Shown here: in pieces, positions 37,575 through 46,220 of the stretch | How positions within the stretch are numbered: position 1 is the stretch's first letter | Layout: each line of letters starts with the position of its first letter | Assembly: GCF_938010525.1 (NCBI RefSeq) | Contig: NZ_CALLVK010000023.1 | Coordinates: 94,863 to 158,862, forward strand | Direction: 5' to 3' | Length of the DNA: 64,000 nucleotides | Origin: Abiotrophia sp938010525 | Lineage (GTDB): Bacteria; Bacillota; Bacilli; Lactobacillales; Aerococcaceae | Position numbers and translations under genes: made by a program | Notes under the pieces: generated by a model | The model's input: the letters and a program-made list of their open reading frames with translations, nothing else | Databases searched by the model: none | Told to the model about the DNA's origin: nothing

Positions 37575-37603
37575 TTGCATTTATGTAAACGTTATACTAT
37601 ACT
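37575..37603 (+). promoter_or_regulatory. Promoter of the mannose-family PTS operon
   Basis: TTGCAT (37575-37580) and TATACT (37598-37603) have a 17-base spacer. A second overlapping TATACT at 37593 has poor spacing. No sigma-54 -24/-12 signature is seen, so LevR-type control is unlikely. The AT-rich stretch 37448-37574 holds nothing else I can name. Confidence 0.8.
37584..37597 (+). promoter_or_regulatory. cre site (CcpA operator) in the PTS promoter
   Basis: TGTAAACGTTATAC matches the cre consensus TGWAANCGNTNWCA at 12 of 14 positions and lies between the -35 and -10. CcpA bound here would block the promoter when a preferred sugar is present. Confidence 0.7.
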
Positions 37604-37649
37604 AGAAGTTGAAATTATATATTTCAAATTTTATTTAGGAGGTAGAATC

Positions 37650-38639
37650 ATGGTTGGTATTATTATCGCAAGTCATGGTGAGTTTGCTGATGGTATCAAG
37701 CAATCCGGTTCAATGATTTTTGGTGAACAAGCCAACGTTGAATCCGTGACCTTTATGCCAAGTGAAGGTCCAGATGATTTGCAGCGTAAATTACGTGAAG
37801 CCGTAGACCGTATTGAGAGCGAAGAGATTTTGTTCTTGGTAGACTTATGGGGAGGCAGCCCCTTCAACCAAGCCAATATTCTCTTTGAAGAAGCACCTGA
37901 GACACGTGCCATTGTAGCCGGTCTTAGCTTGCCTATGTTGATTGAATCATATGCAAGTCGCTTCTCTATGGAAAAGGCTCACGATATCGCCAAAGCCATT
38001 ATTCCAACGGCCAAAGACGGTGTCAAAGTTCGCCCTGAAGCTTTACAACCTGAAGAAGCGCCAGCAGTGGCTCAAACAGCACCAGCTGCGCCACAAGGTG
38101 CGATTCCAGAAGGAACAGTCCTAGGCGACGGCAAAATCAAATTTGTCTTGGCTCGTATCGATACACGGCTCTTACACGGCCAAGTTGCAACAGGTTGGAC
38201 TAAAGCCACTCAACCTAACCGAATTATCGTGGTGTCCGATACCGTTGCCCAAGATGACTTACGTAAGAAGCTGATTGAGCAAGCAGCTCCCCCAGGTGTG
38301 CGTGCTCACGTAGTACCCCTTGACAAGTTTGTTGCAGTATCTAAAGACCCTCGCTTCGGTGAGACCAAGGCTTTGGTACTCTTCGAAAATCCACAGGATG
38401 CGCTCAAGGTCATCAAGGCTGGAGTAGAGATTAAAGAACTTAACGTAGGTTCTATGGCTCACTCCGTAGGTAAGGTATTAGTAACTACCGTTTTATCAAT
38501 GGATCAAGACGATGTGGATACCTTCAAGGAGCTTCGTGATCTCGGCGTTAAGTTCGATGTCCGCAAGGTGCCAAATGACAAGCCATCTGACTTGTTCAAG
38601 AGCATCCAAGCTAAGGCCAGCGAAGGCCTCAAAGTCTAA
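37650..38639 (+). CDS. manX: PTS mannose-family IIAB component (fused)
   Basis: A 329-residue cytoplasmic phosphocarrier. The IIA domain (residues 1-~130) carries His9 in IIASHGEF, which receives phosphate from HPr. An Ala/Pro/Gln-rich linker (~residues 135-165) leads to the IIB domain with the phosphorylated His in RIDTRLLHGQVATGW. The true start is ATG 37650 with AGGAGG seven bases upstream; a longer TTG-initiated reading would include the promoter. IIC and IID follow. Sugar preference (glucose or mannose) is inferred from the family. Confidence 0.93.
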   Translation: MVGIIIASHGEFADGIKQSGSMIFGEQANVESVTFMPSEGPDDLQRKLREAVDRIESEEILFLVDLWGGSPFNQANILFEEAPETRAIVAGLSLPMLIESYASRFSMEKAHDIAKAIIPTAKDGVKVRPEALQPEEAPAVAQTAPAAPQGAIPEGTVLGDGKIKFVLARIDTRLLHGQVATGWTKATQPNRIIVVSDTVAQDDLRKKLIEQAAPPGVRAHVVPLDKFVAVSKDPRFGETKALVLFENPQDALKVIKAGVEIKELNVGSMAHSVGKVLVTTVLSMDQDDVDTFKELRDLGVKFDVRKVPNDKPSDLFKSIQAKASEGLKV

Positions 38640-38653
38640 AAGGAGGTATCATA

Positions 38654-39469
38654 ATGGACTTTAATATTCTGTCAATTCTTGCTGTCATTGTGGTAGCATT
38701 TCTCGCAGGGATGGAAGGGGTTCTGGACCAGTTCCAATTCCACCAACCAATTATTGCTTGTTCTCTGGTAGGGCTAGCAACTGGCCATCTCAGCGAATGT
38801 ATTATCTTGGGTGGAGCCTTGCAATTAATTGCGATGGGCTGGGCTAACATCGGGGCAGCGATTGCGCCTGACGCGGCTTTAGCTTCTGTGGCTTCTGCCA
38901 TCATTTATGTTAAAACTGGTACCTTCACAGATGAAGGTCGGAACTTGGCCATTGTAGCAGCGATTACCCTAGGGACTGTTGGTTTGGCTTTGACCATGGT
39001 GGTACGTACCTTATCTGTGGCCATCGTTCACCGTGCTGACGCTGCCGCTGAAAAGGGTGATTTCCGTGGCGTGGAATTCTGGCATATGGTAGCTCTTGCT
39101 TGTCAAGGTTTGCGTATTGCCATTCCGGCTACTTTCTTGCTCTTCTTGCCAACCGAAACTGTGCAAGGTGCTCTAGCGTCCTTACCTGATTGGTTCACTA
39201 AAGGGATGGCTATCGGTGGTGGTTTCGTCGTAGCGGTCGGTTATGCCATGGTTATTAACATGATGGCAACACCTGAAGTATGGCCATTCTTCTTCCTAGG
39301 CTTTGCCTTGGCACCACTTAACCAATTAACCTTGATTGCAACCGGGATTATCGGGGTAGTCTTGGCGGTTGTATATATTCGTCTCAGCCAAAACACTGGT
39401 GGTTCTGGTGGAGGTGGGGGCCAAGCTAGTTCCGGCGATCCACTAGGCGACATTCTCAATGACTACTAA
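38654..39469 (+). CDS. manY: PTS mannose-family IIC permease
   Basis: A 271-residue membrane protein with multiple hydrophobic helices that forms part of the sugar channel. The family's EGVLDQFQFHQPIIACSLVG, ATGHLSECIILGGALQLIAMGW and IGAAIAPDAALASV stretches are all present. The C-terminus is Gly/Ser-rich (SGGGGG). AAGGAGG precedes the ATG. It works only together with IID. Such Man-PTS IIC/IID pairs are also receptors for class IIa bacteriocins in related genera. Confidence 0.94.
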   Translation: MDFNILSILAVIVVAFLAGMEGVLDQFQFHQPIIACSLVGLATGHLSECIILGGALQLIAMGWANIGAAIAPDAALASVASAIIYVKTGTFTDEGRNLAIVAAITLGTVGLALTMVVRTLSVAIVHRADAAAEKGDFRGVEFWHMVALACQGLRIAIPATFLLFLPTETVQGALASLPDWFTKGMAIGGGFVVAVGYAMVINMMATPEVWPFFFLGFALAPLNQLTLIATGIIGVVLAVVYIRLSQNTGGSGGGGGQASSGDPLGDILNDY

Positions 39470-39483
39470 GGAGGGAATTGACG

Positions 39484-40401
39484 ATGACTGAACAAAAGAA
39501 ACACTTAACGAAATCCGATCGTTTTAAGGTAATGTTGCGTTCCCAATTCCTCCAAGGGTCTTGGAACTATGAACGGATGCAAAACGGTGGTTGGGCATAT
39601 TCTTTGATTCCAGCCCTCAAAAAATTGTATCCACAACGTGATGAGGCTTCTGCAGCCCTCAAACGTCACCTTGAATTCTTCAACACTCACCCATACATTG
39701 CGGCTCCAATCTTAGGGGTAACCTTGGCTCTGGAAGAAGAAAGAGCTAATGGTGTGCCAATTGATGACGCAGCTATTCAAGGGGTTAAAGTTGGGATGAT
39801 GGGGCCTTTGGCCGGGATTGGTGACCCAGTCTTCTGGTTCACCGTTCGCCCAATCCTTGGGGCAATTGCTGCCTCTTTGGCAACTGGTGGCTCTATCTTA
39901 GCACCACTTTTCTTCTTCGTAGCATGGAATGCCATTCGTGTAGGATTCCTCTGGTATACGCAAGAATTTGGTTATGCTAAAGGTTCTGAAATCACTAACG
40001 ACTTGTCAGGTGGTATCTTACAGACTTTAACCAAGGGGGCATCTATTTTAGGGATGTTCGTTATGGGGATTCTGGTTCCACGATGGACAACTATTAAGTT
40101 TGCACCTGTGGTGTCGAACGTACCATTGGCTGAGGATGCCTATATTCACTTCCCTAAAGGGGCAGTGGATGGTGGAACCCTACAAAACATCTTGGGACAA
40201 TTGAGCAACCGATCACTGACTCCAAATAAAGTGACGACCTTGCAAGACAACTTCAACATGTTAGTTCCAGGTTTAGCAGCTGTCCTCTTGACCTTCCTCT
40301 GCATGTGGTTACTCAAGAAGAAAGTTAGCCCAATCCTCATTATCTTCGGTCTCTTTGCTGCCGGGATTATTGGTTATGTTTTAGGTATCTTTGCTCCTTA
40401 A
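39484..40401 (+). CDS. manZ: PTS mannose-family IID component
   Basis: A 305-residue membrane partner of IIC. QGSWNYERMQNGGWAYSLIPAL and HLEFFNTHPYIAAPILGVTLALEE are IID hallmarks, followed by GVKVGMMGPLAGIGDPVFW and several hydrophobic helices at the C-terminus. ATG 39484 lies eight bases after GGAGGG; an in-frame TTG at 39478 is too close to that site. It is the last gene of the operon. Confidence 0.95.
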   Translation: MTEQKKHLTKSDRFKVMLRSQFLQGSWNYERMQNGGWAYSLIPALKKLYPQRDEASAALKRHLEFFNTHPYIAAPILGVTLALEEERANGVPIDDAAIQGVKVGMMGPLAGIGDPVFWFTVRPILGAIAASLATGGSILAPLFFFVAWNAIRVGFLWYTQEFGYAKGSEITNDLSGGILQTLTKGASILGMFVMGILVPRWTTIKFAPVVSNVPLAEDAYIHFPKGAVDGGTLQNILGQLSNRSLTPNKVTTLQDNFNMLVPGLAAVLLTFLCMWLLKKKVSPILIIFGLFAAGIIGYVLGIFAP

Positions 40402-40426
40402 TGGTGGCTTAGTAGCTTAATAAAGT

Positions 40427-40459
40427 AGACGGACTATATTATAGAGTCCGTCTCTTTTT
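40427..40459 (+). terminator. Intrinsic terminator of the PTS operon
   Basis: AGACGGACT (40427-40435) pairs with AGTCCGTCT (40445-40453) around a 9-base AT loop, followed by CTTTTT. Confidence 0.88.
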
Positions 40460-40467
40460 GTATATAG

Positions 40468-40503
40468 AAAAAGATAGTCAGGAAGTGAAACTTCCTGACT
40501 ATC
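40468..40503 (-). terminator. Intrinsic terminator of the penicillin-binding protein gene
   Basis: On the minus strand a perfect 13-bp stem (40491-40503 with 40473-40485) with a 5-base loop runs into five T residues. Confidence 0.9.
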
Positions 40504-40512
40504 TCATGTTAC

Positions 40513-43500
40513 CTAGCGTTGGCCTGGTGTATTGTTTTGGTTGTTATTCTGGTTATTATTGTTATTACCGCCTGGGTTTTCGTTGCCGTTACCCGGGTTT
40601 TCGTTAGTTGCTGAAGAACTTGATGAGCTTGAAGAACTTGACGATTCTTGTTGACGTCGTTGATCTTCTTGGCGTCGTTGTTCTTCTAGTTGCGCACGGT
40701 AGGTGGACCAGAAGTTAGCCAATTCTTCATCCGTTGCACCGAATAAGAACTTGTAGTTCAATTCTGGAGCTGGATGGCTGATCTTAAAGAGATCCTTGTA
40801 GGTTGGACCGGTGATGGAAATAGTCCCGCCATTATCTAGACGCATGGTCCCTGGCTTAGTACCAGTTTGTTGTAAGACGTCCGTTTCTTGGACACTAGAT
40901 GGACGACTGAATTTCCGGTCTACCCCAAAGATATCCGGACGGGCAGCATAGAGTTCATTGACTACATTAGCCCAATAACGTTGGCTCCGTTCACTTTCAC
41001 GACCGTAGCCGTCATTGATATTGATGGTATAGTTTTGGAAACGGCTGTCATAGCCAATCCAAGAACCGATAGTGATACTTGGTGTAGAAGCAATAAACCA
41101 GACGTCCTTAGAGTTCTCACTAATCCCGGACTTGGCAATCCAGTCACCACCCATAGACATGTAGCCCTTAGCAATCCGACCAGTACCTTCTGTCATGGTA
41201 TTACGTAGCATATCAATCATGAGGTAGTTGGAATCTTCACTGAAGACTTGGGTAGGGTTGCTTTGGTGCTGGAAGACGACATTACCAGCCGCATCTTCAA
41301 TCCGGTCGATGAAGTAGCCGTCATGGTAGTTACCATTATTGGCAAAGGTCGCGAAGGCCCGAGTTTCTTCTAGGACAGTTGGCCCACTTGAAACCCCACC
41401 AATGGCGAAGGCCAAGTTCTTGACGTCTTCTGGCGTATAGGAGGCAGCTGGGTTAAAGCCCATTTTCTCCAGGTAGCCCATGACATCAACTGAGCGTTTT
41501 TGCATTTCTTGGTAGACCCGGACAGCAGGCAGGTTATCCGATTTATAGAGGGCAACCCGAGCCGATTCAGCGCCACCACTGACTACGTTACCATAGTTAG
41601 TAGGGGACCAAGTCGTACCATCTTCGAAGGTTTGTGTAAATTCCGTATCTGGAATGACCGTCGATGGATTAATTAAGTTCTCCTGAATAGCAGGGCCATA
41701 TACTGCTAATGGCTTAATGGTCGAACCTGGGGAACGACGAATACCAAAAGCATGGTCGATTTGGTTATTCTCAAAATCTGTCCCTGCGATAAAGCCTAAG
41801 ACTTTACCGGAGTTGTTATCCATGACCACCATTCCATTTTGAACCTTCTCAACATAGGAGGTTTCTTGGCCAGTTTCAGGGTCAGTATAGACGCCTTCAT
41901 AGGCCATCCCTAGGTCATTAATGTGTTTCTTAGCGGATTCCTGCAAGAGGTCGTAGATTTGTTGGTCAATGGTTGTGTAAACCTTATAACCACCAGTCTT
42001 AAGTTGCTCTTCGGCTTCCTTATAGTATTGGTTGTACCAGTTGTCATCTTGATAAACTTGAGTCCAAGTTAATTTATCACGCTCAATATTGAGACGCATG
42101 ATTTGCTCGATAGCGCCTCGCTCCATTGCTCGGTAGAGGTAGGATTGTCGTGTGACACTTGGGCTGCCGGCTGGCAAGAAGTCAGCCTTAATATCATAGT
42201 TGAGAGCGGCTTGGTAGTCGGCCTCACTAATTTTATGGTTACGGTACATGAAGTAGAGGACGTCCTTCATCCGGCCAATCCCGGCTGATAAGTCGGTCTT
42301 AAGCTCCCCGTTTTGTTGGTAAGGGGTGTAATTGTAAGGGTCCTGCGGTAAGCCGACCAAGAAGGCTGCTTGAGCCAGGTTGACTTCGCTAGGCTTCTTA
42401 CCAAAAATCCCTTCTGAAGCTTTCTCAATCCCGGCTACGTTATCCCCGTTATGGTCACGACCAAATGGTGACACGTTGAGGTAGGCAGTTAGGATTTCAT
42501 CCTTACTGAAGAATTGCTCCAGACGGAGGGCCAAGAGAATTTCATTGGCTTTCCGGAAGAAGGTGACATCATTAGTTAGGAGACGTTGCTTGACCAATTG
42601 CTGGGTCAGGGTAGAACCACCGGTCCCGCTACCTGGTGACAAGACTTCCTGCAGGGTAGCCCGCAGAATTGCTTTAGGCACAACCCCTTTATGTTCATAG
42701 AAGGAGGAGTCCTCAGTCGATACCAGACCATTGACGATGTTAGGCGAGATATCTGTCAGGCTCGTCACAGACCGAATGACATCGGCTTGGACGTTGGCAA
42801 TCGGAGTCCCGTTAGCATAGTAAATGGTGGATTGCTGTTCCAATTTGTTAATCTTGGCAGCCATTTCCTCACGATTAGGTACCTTGGTGTCAGAGACTAG
42901 GTGGGCAAAGTAACCAGCCCCAGCCCCAGCAGCTAAGGAGCCTAAGAGAAGGCCAATCAAGACGATATAAAGGGCAATACGACGAACAACATTAATCGCC
43001 ACATTAAGACCGAGGAAGACCTTTTCTCTAGCGGTGTAGTTAGACAGATCAATGACCTTGGTCTTGGATTTGCCTTTATCTTTTGATTTGCGACGCTTGC
43101 GCTCTGAATCTTGGCTAGCACCAAGGCCGGCAGCAGCTAAGTCTAGGGCAGCTGGCACGTGGTCACCAGATTCAGGTTCTGAATCCTGATCTTGAGACCA
43201 TTCTTCCACATCATGGCTTTGTTCGAGCTCAAGCTCGCTAGCTTGAGTTTGGTCAAAGTAATCTGGGTCTAAGCTAGTTAGCTTGCTAGTCTTAGCCGTC
43301 CAAGCCAAGTCATAGTCGTCTAAACTTGAGTCTGAATCAGAATAGTCTGATTCAGGCTGCTCTGAGGTCTCCTCAGCTAAGCTTGGCTCTACATCTGATG
43401 GTTCAGATGCTTGAGTAATCAAGTTTTCTTGACTAGCAAGGAGTGACGTCGCTTCATAATCTGATTGCTGATCAAGAGATTTTTCTTGACTAAGGTTAGC

Positions 43501-45006
43501 TTCAGCCTCAACTTCCGCTTTGGCACTTGTTGGCACGATAGATAGGTCGTCCACTTCTTGCTCTAAGTAATTTGGCTCATCTGGATGGTTTGAAGAAACA
43601 GGCGTTTGTTCAGGTTCTGACTCAATTTCAAGTCTATCCTGAGATAGTGCTACAGGTTCTTGATAGCTTGAGCCTGTAGCACTTTGCTCTAAGTGCTCGG
43701 CTTCTTGGCCTTGGTTTGAGTCATCTACAGCAGAGGCCTGGTTTGGCACCTTAATTGGTGTAATGTTATCGAAAATGGACAAGAGCGAACTGAGTCGGGC
43801 ACGTCCTCGTGATGAAAGGTGAGGGCCTTCTTCTTGGTCTTGAGAGCTTTCCAGTGAATCTGCAGCCTGTGACGTATTGCTAGGCTCCAATTCTGACTTG
43901 TAGTCATTTGAGTTAGTGACTAATTGAGTAGGGGCAGGGCTTTTCACTTCGCCCACTTGGACTTCTTTAGGCTGGTCTGAACTTGGTCTTAATAAGTCAG
44001 CGTCTAAAGGTTGATAGACACGAGACACTTCCTTCTTGTCTGAGCTTGCAACTGGCCCGCTTCCTTCCTGGAGCTCATTACTTGTTTCCTGCTCAAGGTC
44101 AAGACCACGACGTCGTTCGCGTTCTTTTTGGATTTCTGCAGGACTTGGCAGGGGCTGGCTAGCCCTACTGTCTTGGTCGAGCTCAATGCGAGGTTGGTAA
44201 ACGCGACTAGCAGGCTTGGAACCCGCAGTAGATTCTGCAGATAAGCCTGGCATATCAACAGGTCCTGCTAGGCCTAGGTCTGTGCTAGCTTCTTCTTCTG
44301 AATCTTGGACTTGATTATCTCGACTGGCCATGCCGGCAAAGAGCCGACGCCGACGTGGACCTTTGTCAACAGACTCGGATGATCCCGAAGTCTCTGGGCC
44401 TGATTCACTCGGCTGCGCTAGTTCTGGCTTAGCCTTAGGCTCTGAAGGTTTAACAACTTTCTTCTTCTTGGCTTTTTCCTTGGCAGGACTAGCAGGGTCT
44501 TTCTCTGTTTCCTCTTGGAAAAGATGAGATTGGAAGTCTTGGTCGGACACTTGGTTAGTCTGCTTATAAGGGTTGGCTTCATCAATACTTGGATTGAAGT
44601 TAGAGAAGAAGTCACGGACGCGTTTGACAGAGCGATCGATGAACTCGGAAGATTGAGCCATGACGGTCTTTTCATCCGACTTAGGCTGGTAATGCCAACT
44701 ATCTTGATCCTGCTGACCTTGACTAGAGCTTGACTCAGTTGTCTGACTAGTCTCGGACTGGCCTTTGTTAGTTGAAGTAGATGCTTGATCATTACTTTCA
44801 GCGCTCTCTTGTCGAGCCTGTGCTTGTTTACGGGAATAGTCTTCATAGAAATTATCCCAGCGTGATGGCTTAGAAGTTGCCTCGTTCGAAGGCGGGGTAG
44901 AATGACCCCTTGAATCCTCTTTATCAGGCGCGATGTCAAAAGAGACATCATAGTAATGCTGGTCCGATTGCTCGGACACTTTCTTCTTGTCATCGTCTAG
45001 TGTCAT
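40513..45006 (-). CDS. Class A penicillin-binding protein with giant cytoplasmic extension
   Basis: A bifunctional peptidoglycan glycosyltransferase and transpeptidase of 1497 residues, about twice the usual class A length. Residues 1 to ~670 form an acidic, Ser/Gln/Glu-rich, probably disordered cytoplasmic region. It contains short basic or amphipathic islands (VKRVRDFFSNFNPS, GPRRRRLFAGMASRD, RARLSSLLSIFDNITPIK) and repeated YQP motifs. One membrane helix follows at ~672-698 after a Lys/Arg-rich stretch. The glycosyltransferase has Glu765 in TEDSSFYEHKG and GGSTLTQQLVKQ. The transpeptidase has Ser1095 and Lys1098 in SPGSTIKP, an SDN motif in KSDNLPA, and KSG in place of KTG. The tail is Ser, Asn and Gly-rich. 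Start context is TAGGTGAATG. Confidence 0.92.
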   Translation of the reverse strand: MTLDDDKKKVSEQSDQHYYDVSFDIAPDKEDSRGHSTPPSNEATSKPSRWDNFYEDYSRKQAQARQESAESNDQASTSTNKGQSETSQTTESSSSQGQQDQDSWHYQPKSDEKTVMAQSSEFIDRSVKRVRDFFSNFNPSIDEANPYKQTNQVSDQDFQSHLFQEETEKDPASPAKEKAKKKKVVKPSEPKAKPELAQPSESGPETSGSSESVDKGPRRRRLFAGMASRDNQVQDSEEEASTDLGLAGPVDMPGLSAESTAGSKPASRVYQPRIELDQDSRASQPLPSPAEIQKERERRRGLDLEQETSNELQEGSGPVASSDKKEVSRVYQPLDADLLRPSSDQPKEVQVGEVKSPAPTQLVTNSNDYKSELEPSNTSQAADSLESSQDQEEGPHLSSRGRARLSSLLSIFDNITPIKVPNQASAVDDSNQGQEAEHLEQSATGSSYQEPVALSQDRLEIESEPEQTPVSSNHPDEPNYLEQEVDDLSIVPTSAKAEVEAEANLSQEKSLDQQSDYEATSLLASQENLITQASEPSDVEPSLAEETSEQPESDYSDSDSSLDDYDLAWTAKTSKLTSLDPDYFDQTQASELELEQSHDVEEWSQDQDSEPESGDHVPAALDLAAAGLGASQDSERKRRKSKDKGKSKTKVIDLSNYTAREKVFLGLNVAINVVRRIALYIVLIGLLLGSLAAGAGAGYFAHLVSDTKVPNREEMAAKINKLEQQSTIYYANGTPIANVQADVIRSVTSLTDISPNIVNGLVSTEDSSFYEHKGVVPKAILRATLQEVLSPGSGTGGSTLTQQLVKQRLLTNDVTFFRKANEILLALRLEQFFSKDEILTAYLNVSPFGRDHNGDNVAGIEKASEGIFGKKPSEVNLAQAAFLVGLPQDPYNYTPYQQNGELKTDLSAGIGRMKDVLYFMYRNHKISEADYQAALNYDIKADFLPAGSPSVTRQSYLYRAMERGAIEQIMRLNIERDKLTWTQVYQDDNWYNQYYKEAEEQLKTGGYKVYTTIDQQIYDLLQESAKKHINDLGMAYEGVYTDPETGQETSYVEKVQNGMVVMDNNSGKVLGFIAGTDFENNQIDHAFGIRRSPGSTIKPLAVYGPAIQENLINPSTVIPDTEFTQTFEDGTTWSPTNYGNVVSGGAESARVALYKSDNLPAVRVYQEMQKRSVDVMGYLEKMGFNPAASYTPEDVKNLAFAIGGVSSGPTVLEETRAFATFANNGNYHDGYFIDRIEDAAGNVVFQHQSNPTQVFSEDSNYLMIDMLRNTMTEGTGRIAKGYMSMGGDWIAKSGISENSKDVWFIASTPSITIGSWIGYDSRFQNYTININDGYGRESERSQRYWANVVNELYAARPDIFGVDRKFSRPSSVQETDVLQQTGTKPGTMRLDNGGTISITGPTYKDLFKISHPAPELNYKFLFGATDEELANFWSTYRAQLEEQRRQEDQRRQQESSSSSSSSSSSATNENPGNGNENPGGNNNNNQNNNQNNTPGQR

Positions 45007-45039
45007 TCATTCACCTACTTTCCTTATGGGGTATGGCTC

Positions 45040-46026
45040 TTAAGCCGTTACTTGATCATTTAGGGATTCGCCTAAGACATTGAGACGAGCTTCCCATTCT
45101 TGATTAGTCAATTTGTTTTCCGCAATGTAGCGGTTGCGTGGGTGACGACGGCATTCTGGGCAGCAACCACGAACGTATTTGTCTTCATTTTCGACGCTAG
45201 TCAGGATACGACGGTTACATTCTGGATTCCCACAGTTAACATAGCGCTCGCATGGGGTACCATCGAACCAGTCTTTCCCGATTACAACAGGATCTACGTG
45301 GTTAATGTCAACCGCAATCCGTTCGTCAAAGACGTACATCTTACCATCCCACAATTCGCCTTTTACTTCAGGGTCTTTACCATAGGTAGCAATCCCACCG
45401 TGGAGTTGGCCGACATCTTTATAACCTTCACGAACCATCCAACCTGAGAATTTCTCACAGCGGACACCACCTGTACAGTAGACAACGACACGCTTGTCCA
45501 TGAATTTTTCCTTGTTGTCGCGTACCCATTGTGGTAACTCGCGGAAATTACGAATGTCAGGACGGATAGCACCACGGAAGTGACCTAAGTCAAACTCATA
45601 GTCGTTACGTGTATCAAGGACAACGGTGTTTTCATCTAACAAGGCTTCCTTGAATTCTTGTGGTGACAAGTAAGCACCAGTGGTTTCCAATGGGTTAATA
45701 TCATTATCGAAGTCGTTATCTTCTAAGCCCAAGTGGACAATTTCTTTTTTGTGACGAACGAACATCTTCTTGAAGGCTTGCTCTTCTTCTTCGTCAATCT
45801 TGAACCAGAGGTCTTCCATACCTGGTAGGGAGTGAACATAGTCCATATATTTTTGAGTGGTTTCGTAGTCGCCTGAGACAGTCCCGTTAATCCCTTCGCT
45901 CGAAACGAGGATCCGGCCCTTAAGGCCAATAGACTTACAGAAGGCCAAGTGGTCAGCTGTAAACTTATCTGGGTTCTCGATGTTAACGTACTTGTAGTAA
46001 AGAAGCACGCGAATTGGTTTGGTCAT
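45040..46026 (-). CDS. trhO: tRNA uridine-34 hydroxylase, rhodanese family
   Basis: A 328-residue TrhO/YbfQ (UPF0176) protein that hydroxylates U34 of tRNAs as the first step to 5-methoxyuridine. The N-terminal acylphosphatase-like domain (RVLLYYKYVNIENPDKF, LVSSEGINGTVSG) is followed by a rhodanese domain with the active Cys in VVYCTGGVRCEKFSG. The C-terminal Cys-rich segment (CGNPECNRR, CCPECRRHPRNRY) is complete. AAGGAGG lies just before the ATG. It has its own strong promoter and a palindrome in the leader. It sits 33 bases upstream of the penicillin-binding protein gene and may be co-transcribed with it. Confidence 0.94.
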   Translation of the reverse strand: MTKPIRVLLYYKYVNIENPDKFTADHLAFCKSIGLKGRILVSSEGINGTVSGDYETTQKYMDYVHSLPGMEDLWFKIDEEEEQAFKKMFVRHKKEIVHLGLEDNDFDNDINPLETTGAYLSPQEFKEALLDENTVVLDTRNDYEFDLGHFRGAIRPDIRNFRELPQWVRDNKEKFMDKRVVVYCTGGVRCEKFSGWMVREGYKDVGQLHGGIATYGKDPEVKGELWDGKMYVFDERIAVDINHVDPVVIGKDWFDGTPCERYVNCGNPECNRRILTSVENEDKYVRGCCPECRRHPRNRYIAENKLTNQEWEARLNVLGESLNDQVTA

Positions 46027-46038
46027 AATTTACCTCCT

Positions 46039-46055
46039 TGTAGTTGCAAACTACA
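46039..46055 (-). promoter_or_regulatory. Palindrome in the trhO leader
   Basis: TGTAGTT-GCA-AACTACA is a perfect 7-bp inverted repeat around three bases. It ends one base before the ribosome-binding site and lies just downstream of the inferred transcription start. It looks like an operator or a small hairpin controlling access to the ribosome site. Confidence 0.5.
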
Positions 46056-46074
46056 TATATTTATGGATAGTATC

Positions 46075-46103
46075 ATTATACGGCAAAAAAGGCTTGAGGA
46101 CAA
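46075..46103 (-). promoter_or_regulatory. Promoter of trhO
   Basis: On the minus strand TTGTCC (46098-46103) and a perfect TATAAT (46075-46080) are separated by 17 bases. The leader is about 40 bases long. Confidence 0.85.
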
Positions 46104-46184
46104 CTTTTGAGCCGGTTTTTGCGCTATCTGTAAGAAACTTGTAACCTCCCTACACAATCCCCGTCTAAGTGGATCAAGTATGCC

Positions 46185-46220
46185 AAAAAAGCTGGCCAGA
46201 TTAATTCTGGGCCAGCTTTT
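46185..46220 (-). terminator. Intrinsic terminator overlapping the 3' end of the MATE gene
   Basis: On the minus strand AAGCTGGCC (46210-46218) pairs with GGCCAGCTT (46189-46197), followed by a T run. The MATE stop codon lies in the loop, so the last codons form half of the terminator. Confidence 0.85.

Noticed and set aside
37344..37649. Sigma-54 promoter for the mannose-family PTS
   Set aside because: No -24/-12 GG...GC signature was found, and no LevR gene is nearby. A sigma-A promoter with a cre site is present instead.
43725..44993. Additional frames on both strands across the PBP extension
   Set aside because: They are shadows of a low-complexity Ser/Gln/Glu-rich coding stretch. The long minus-strand frame is continuous with a canonical PBP and its own terminator.
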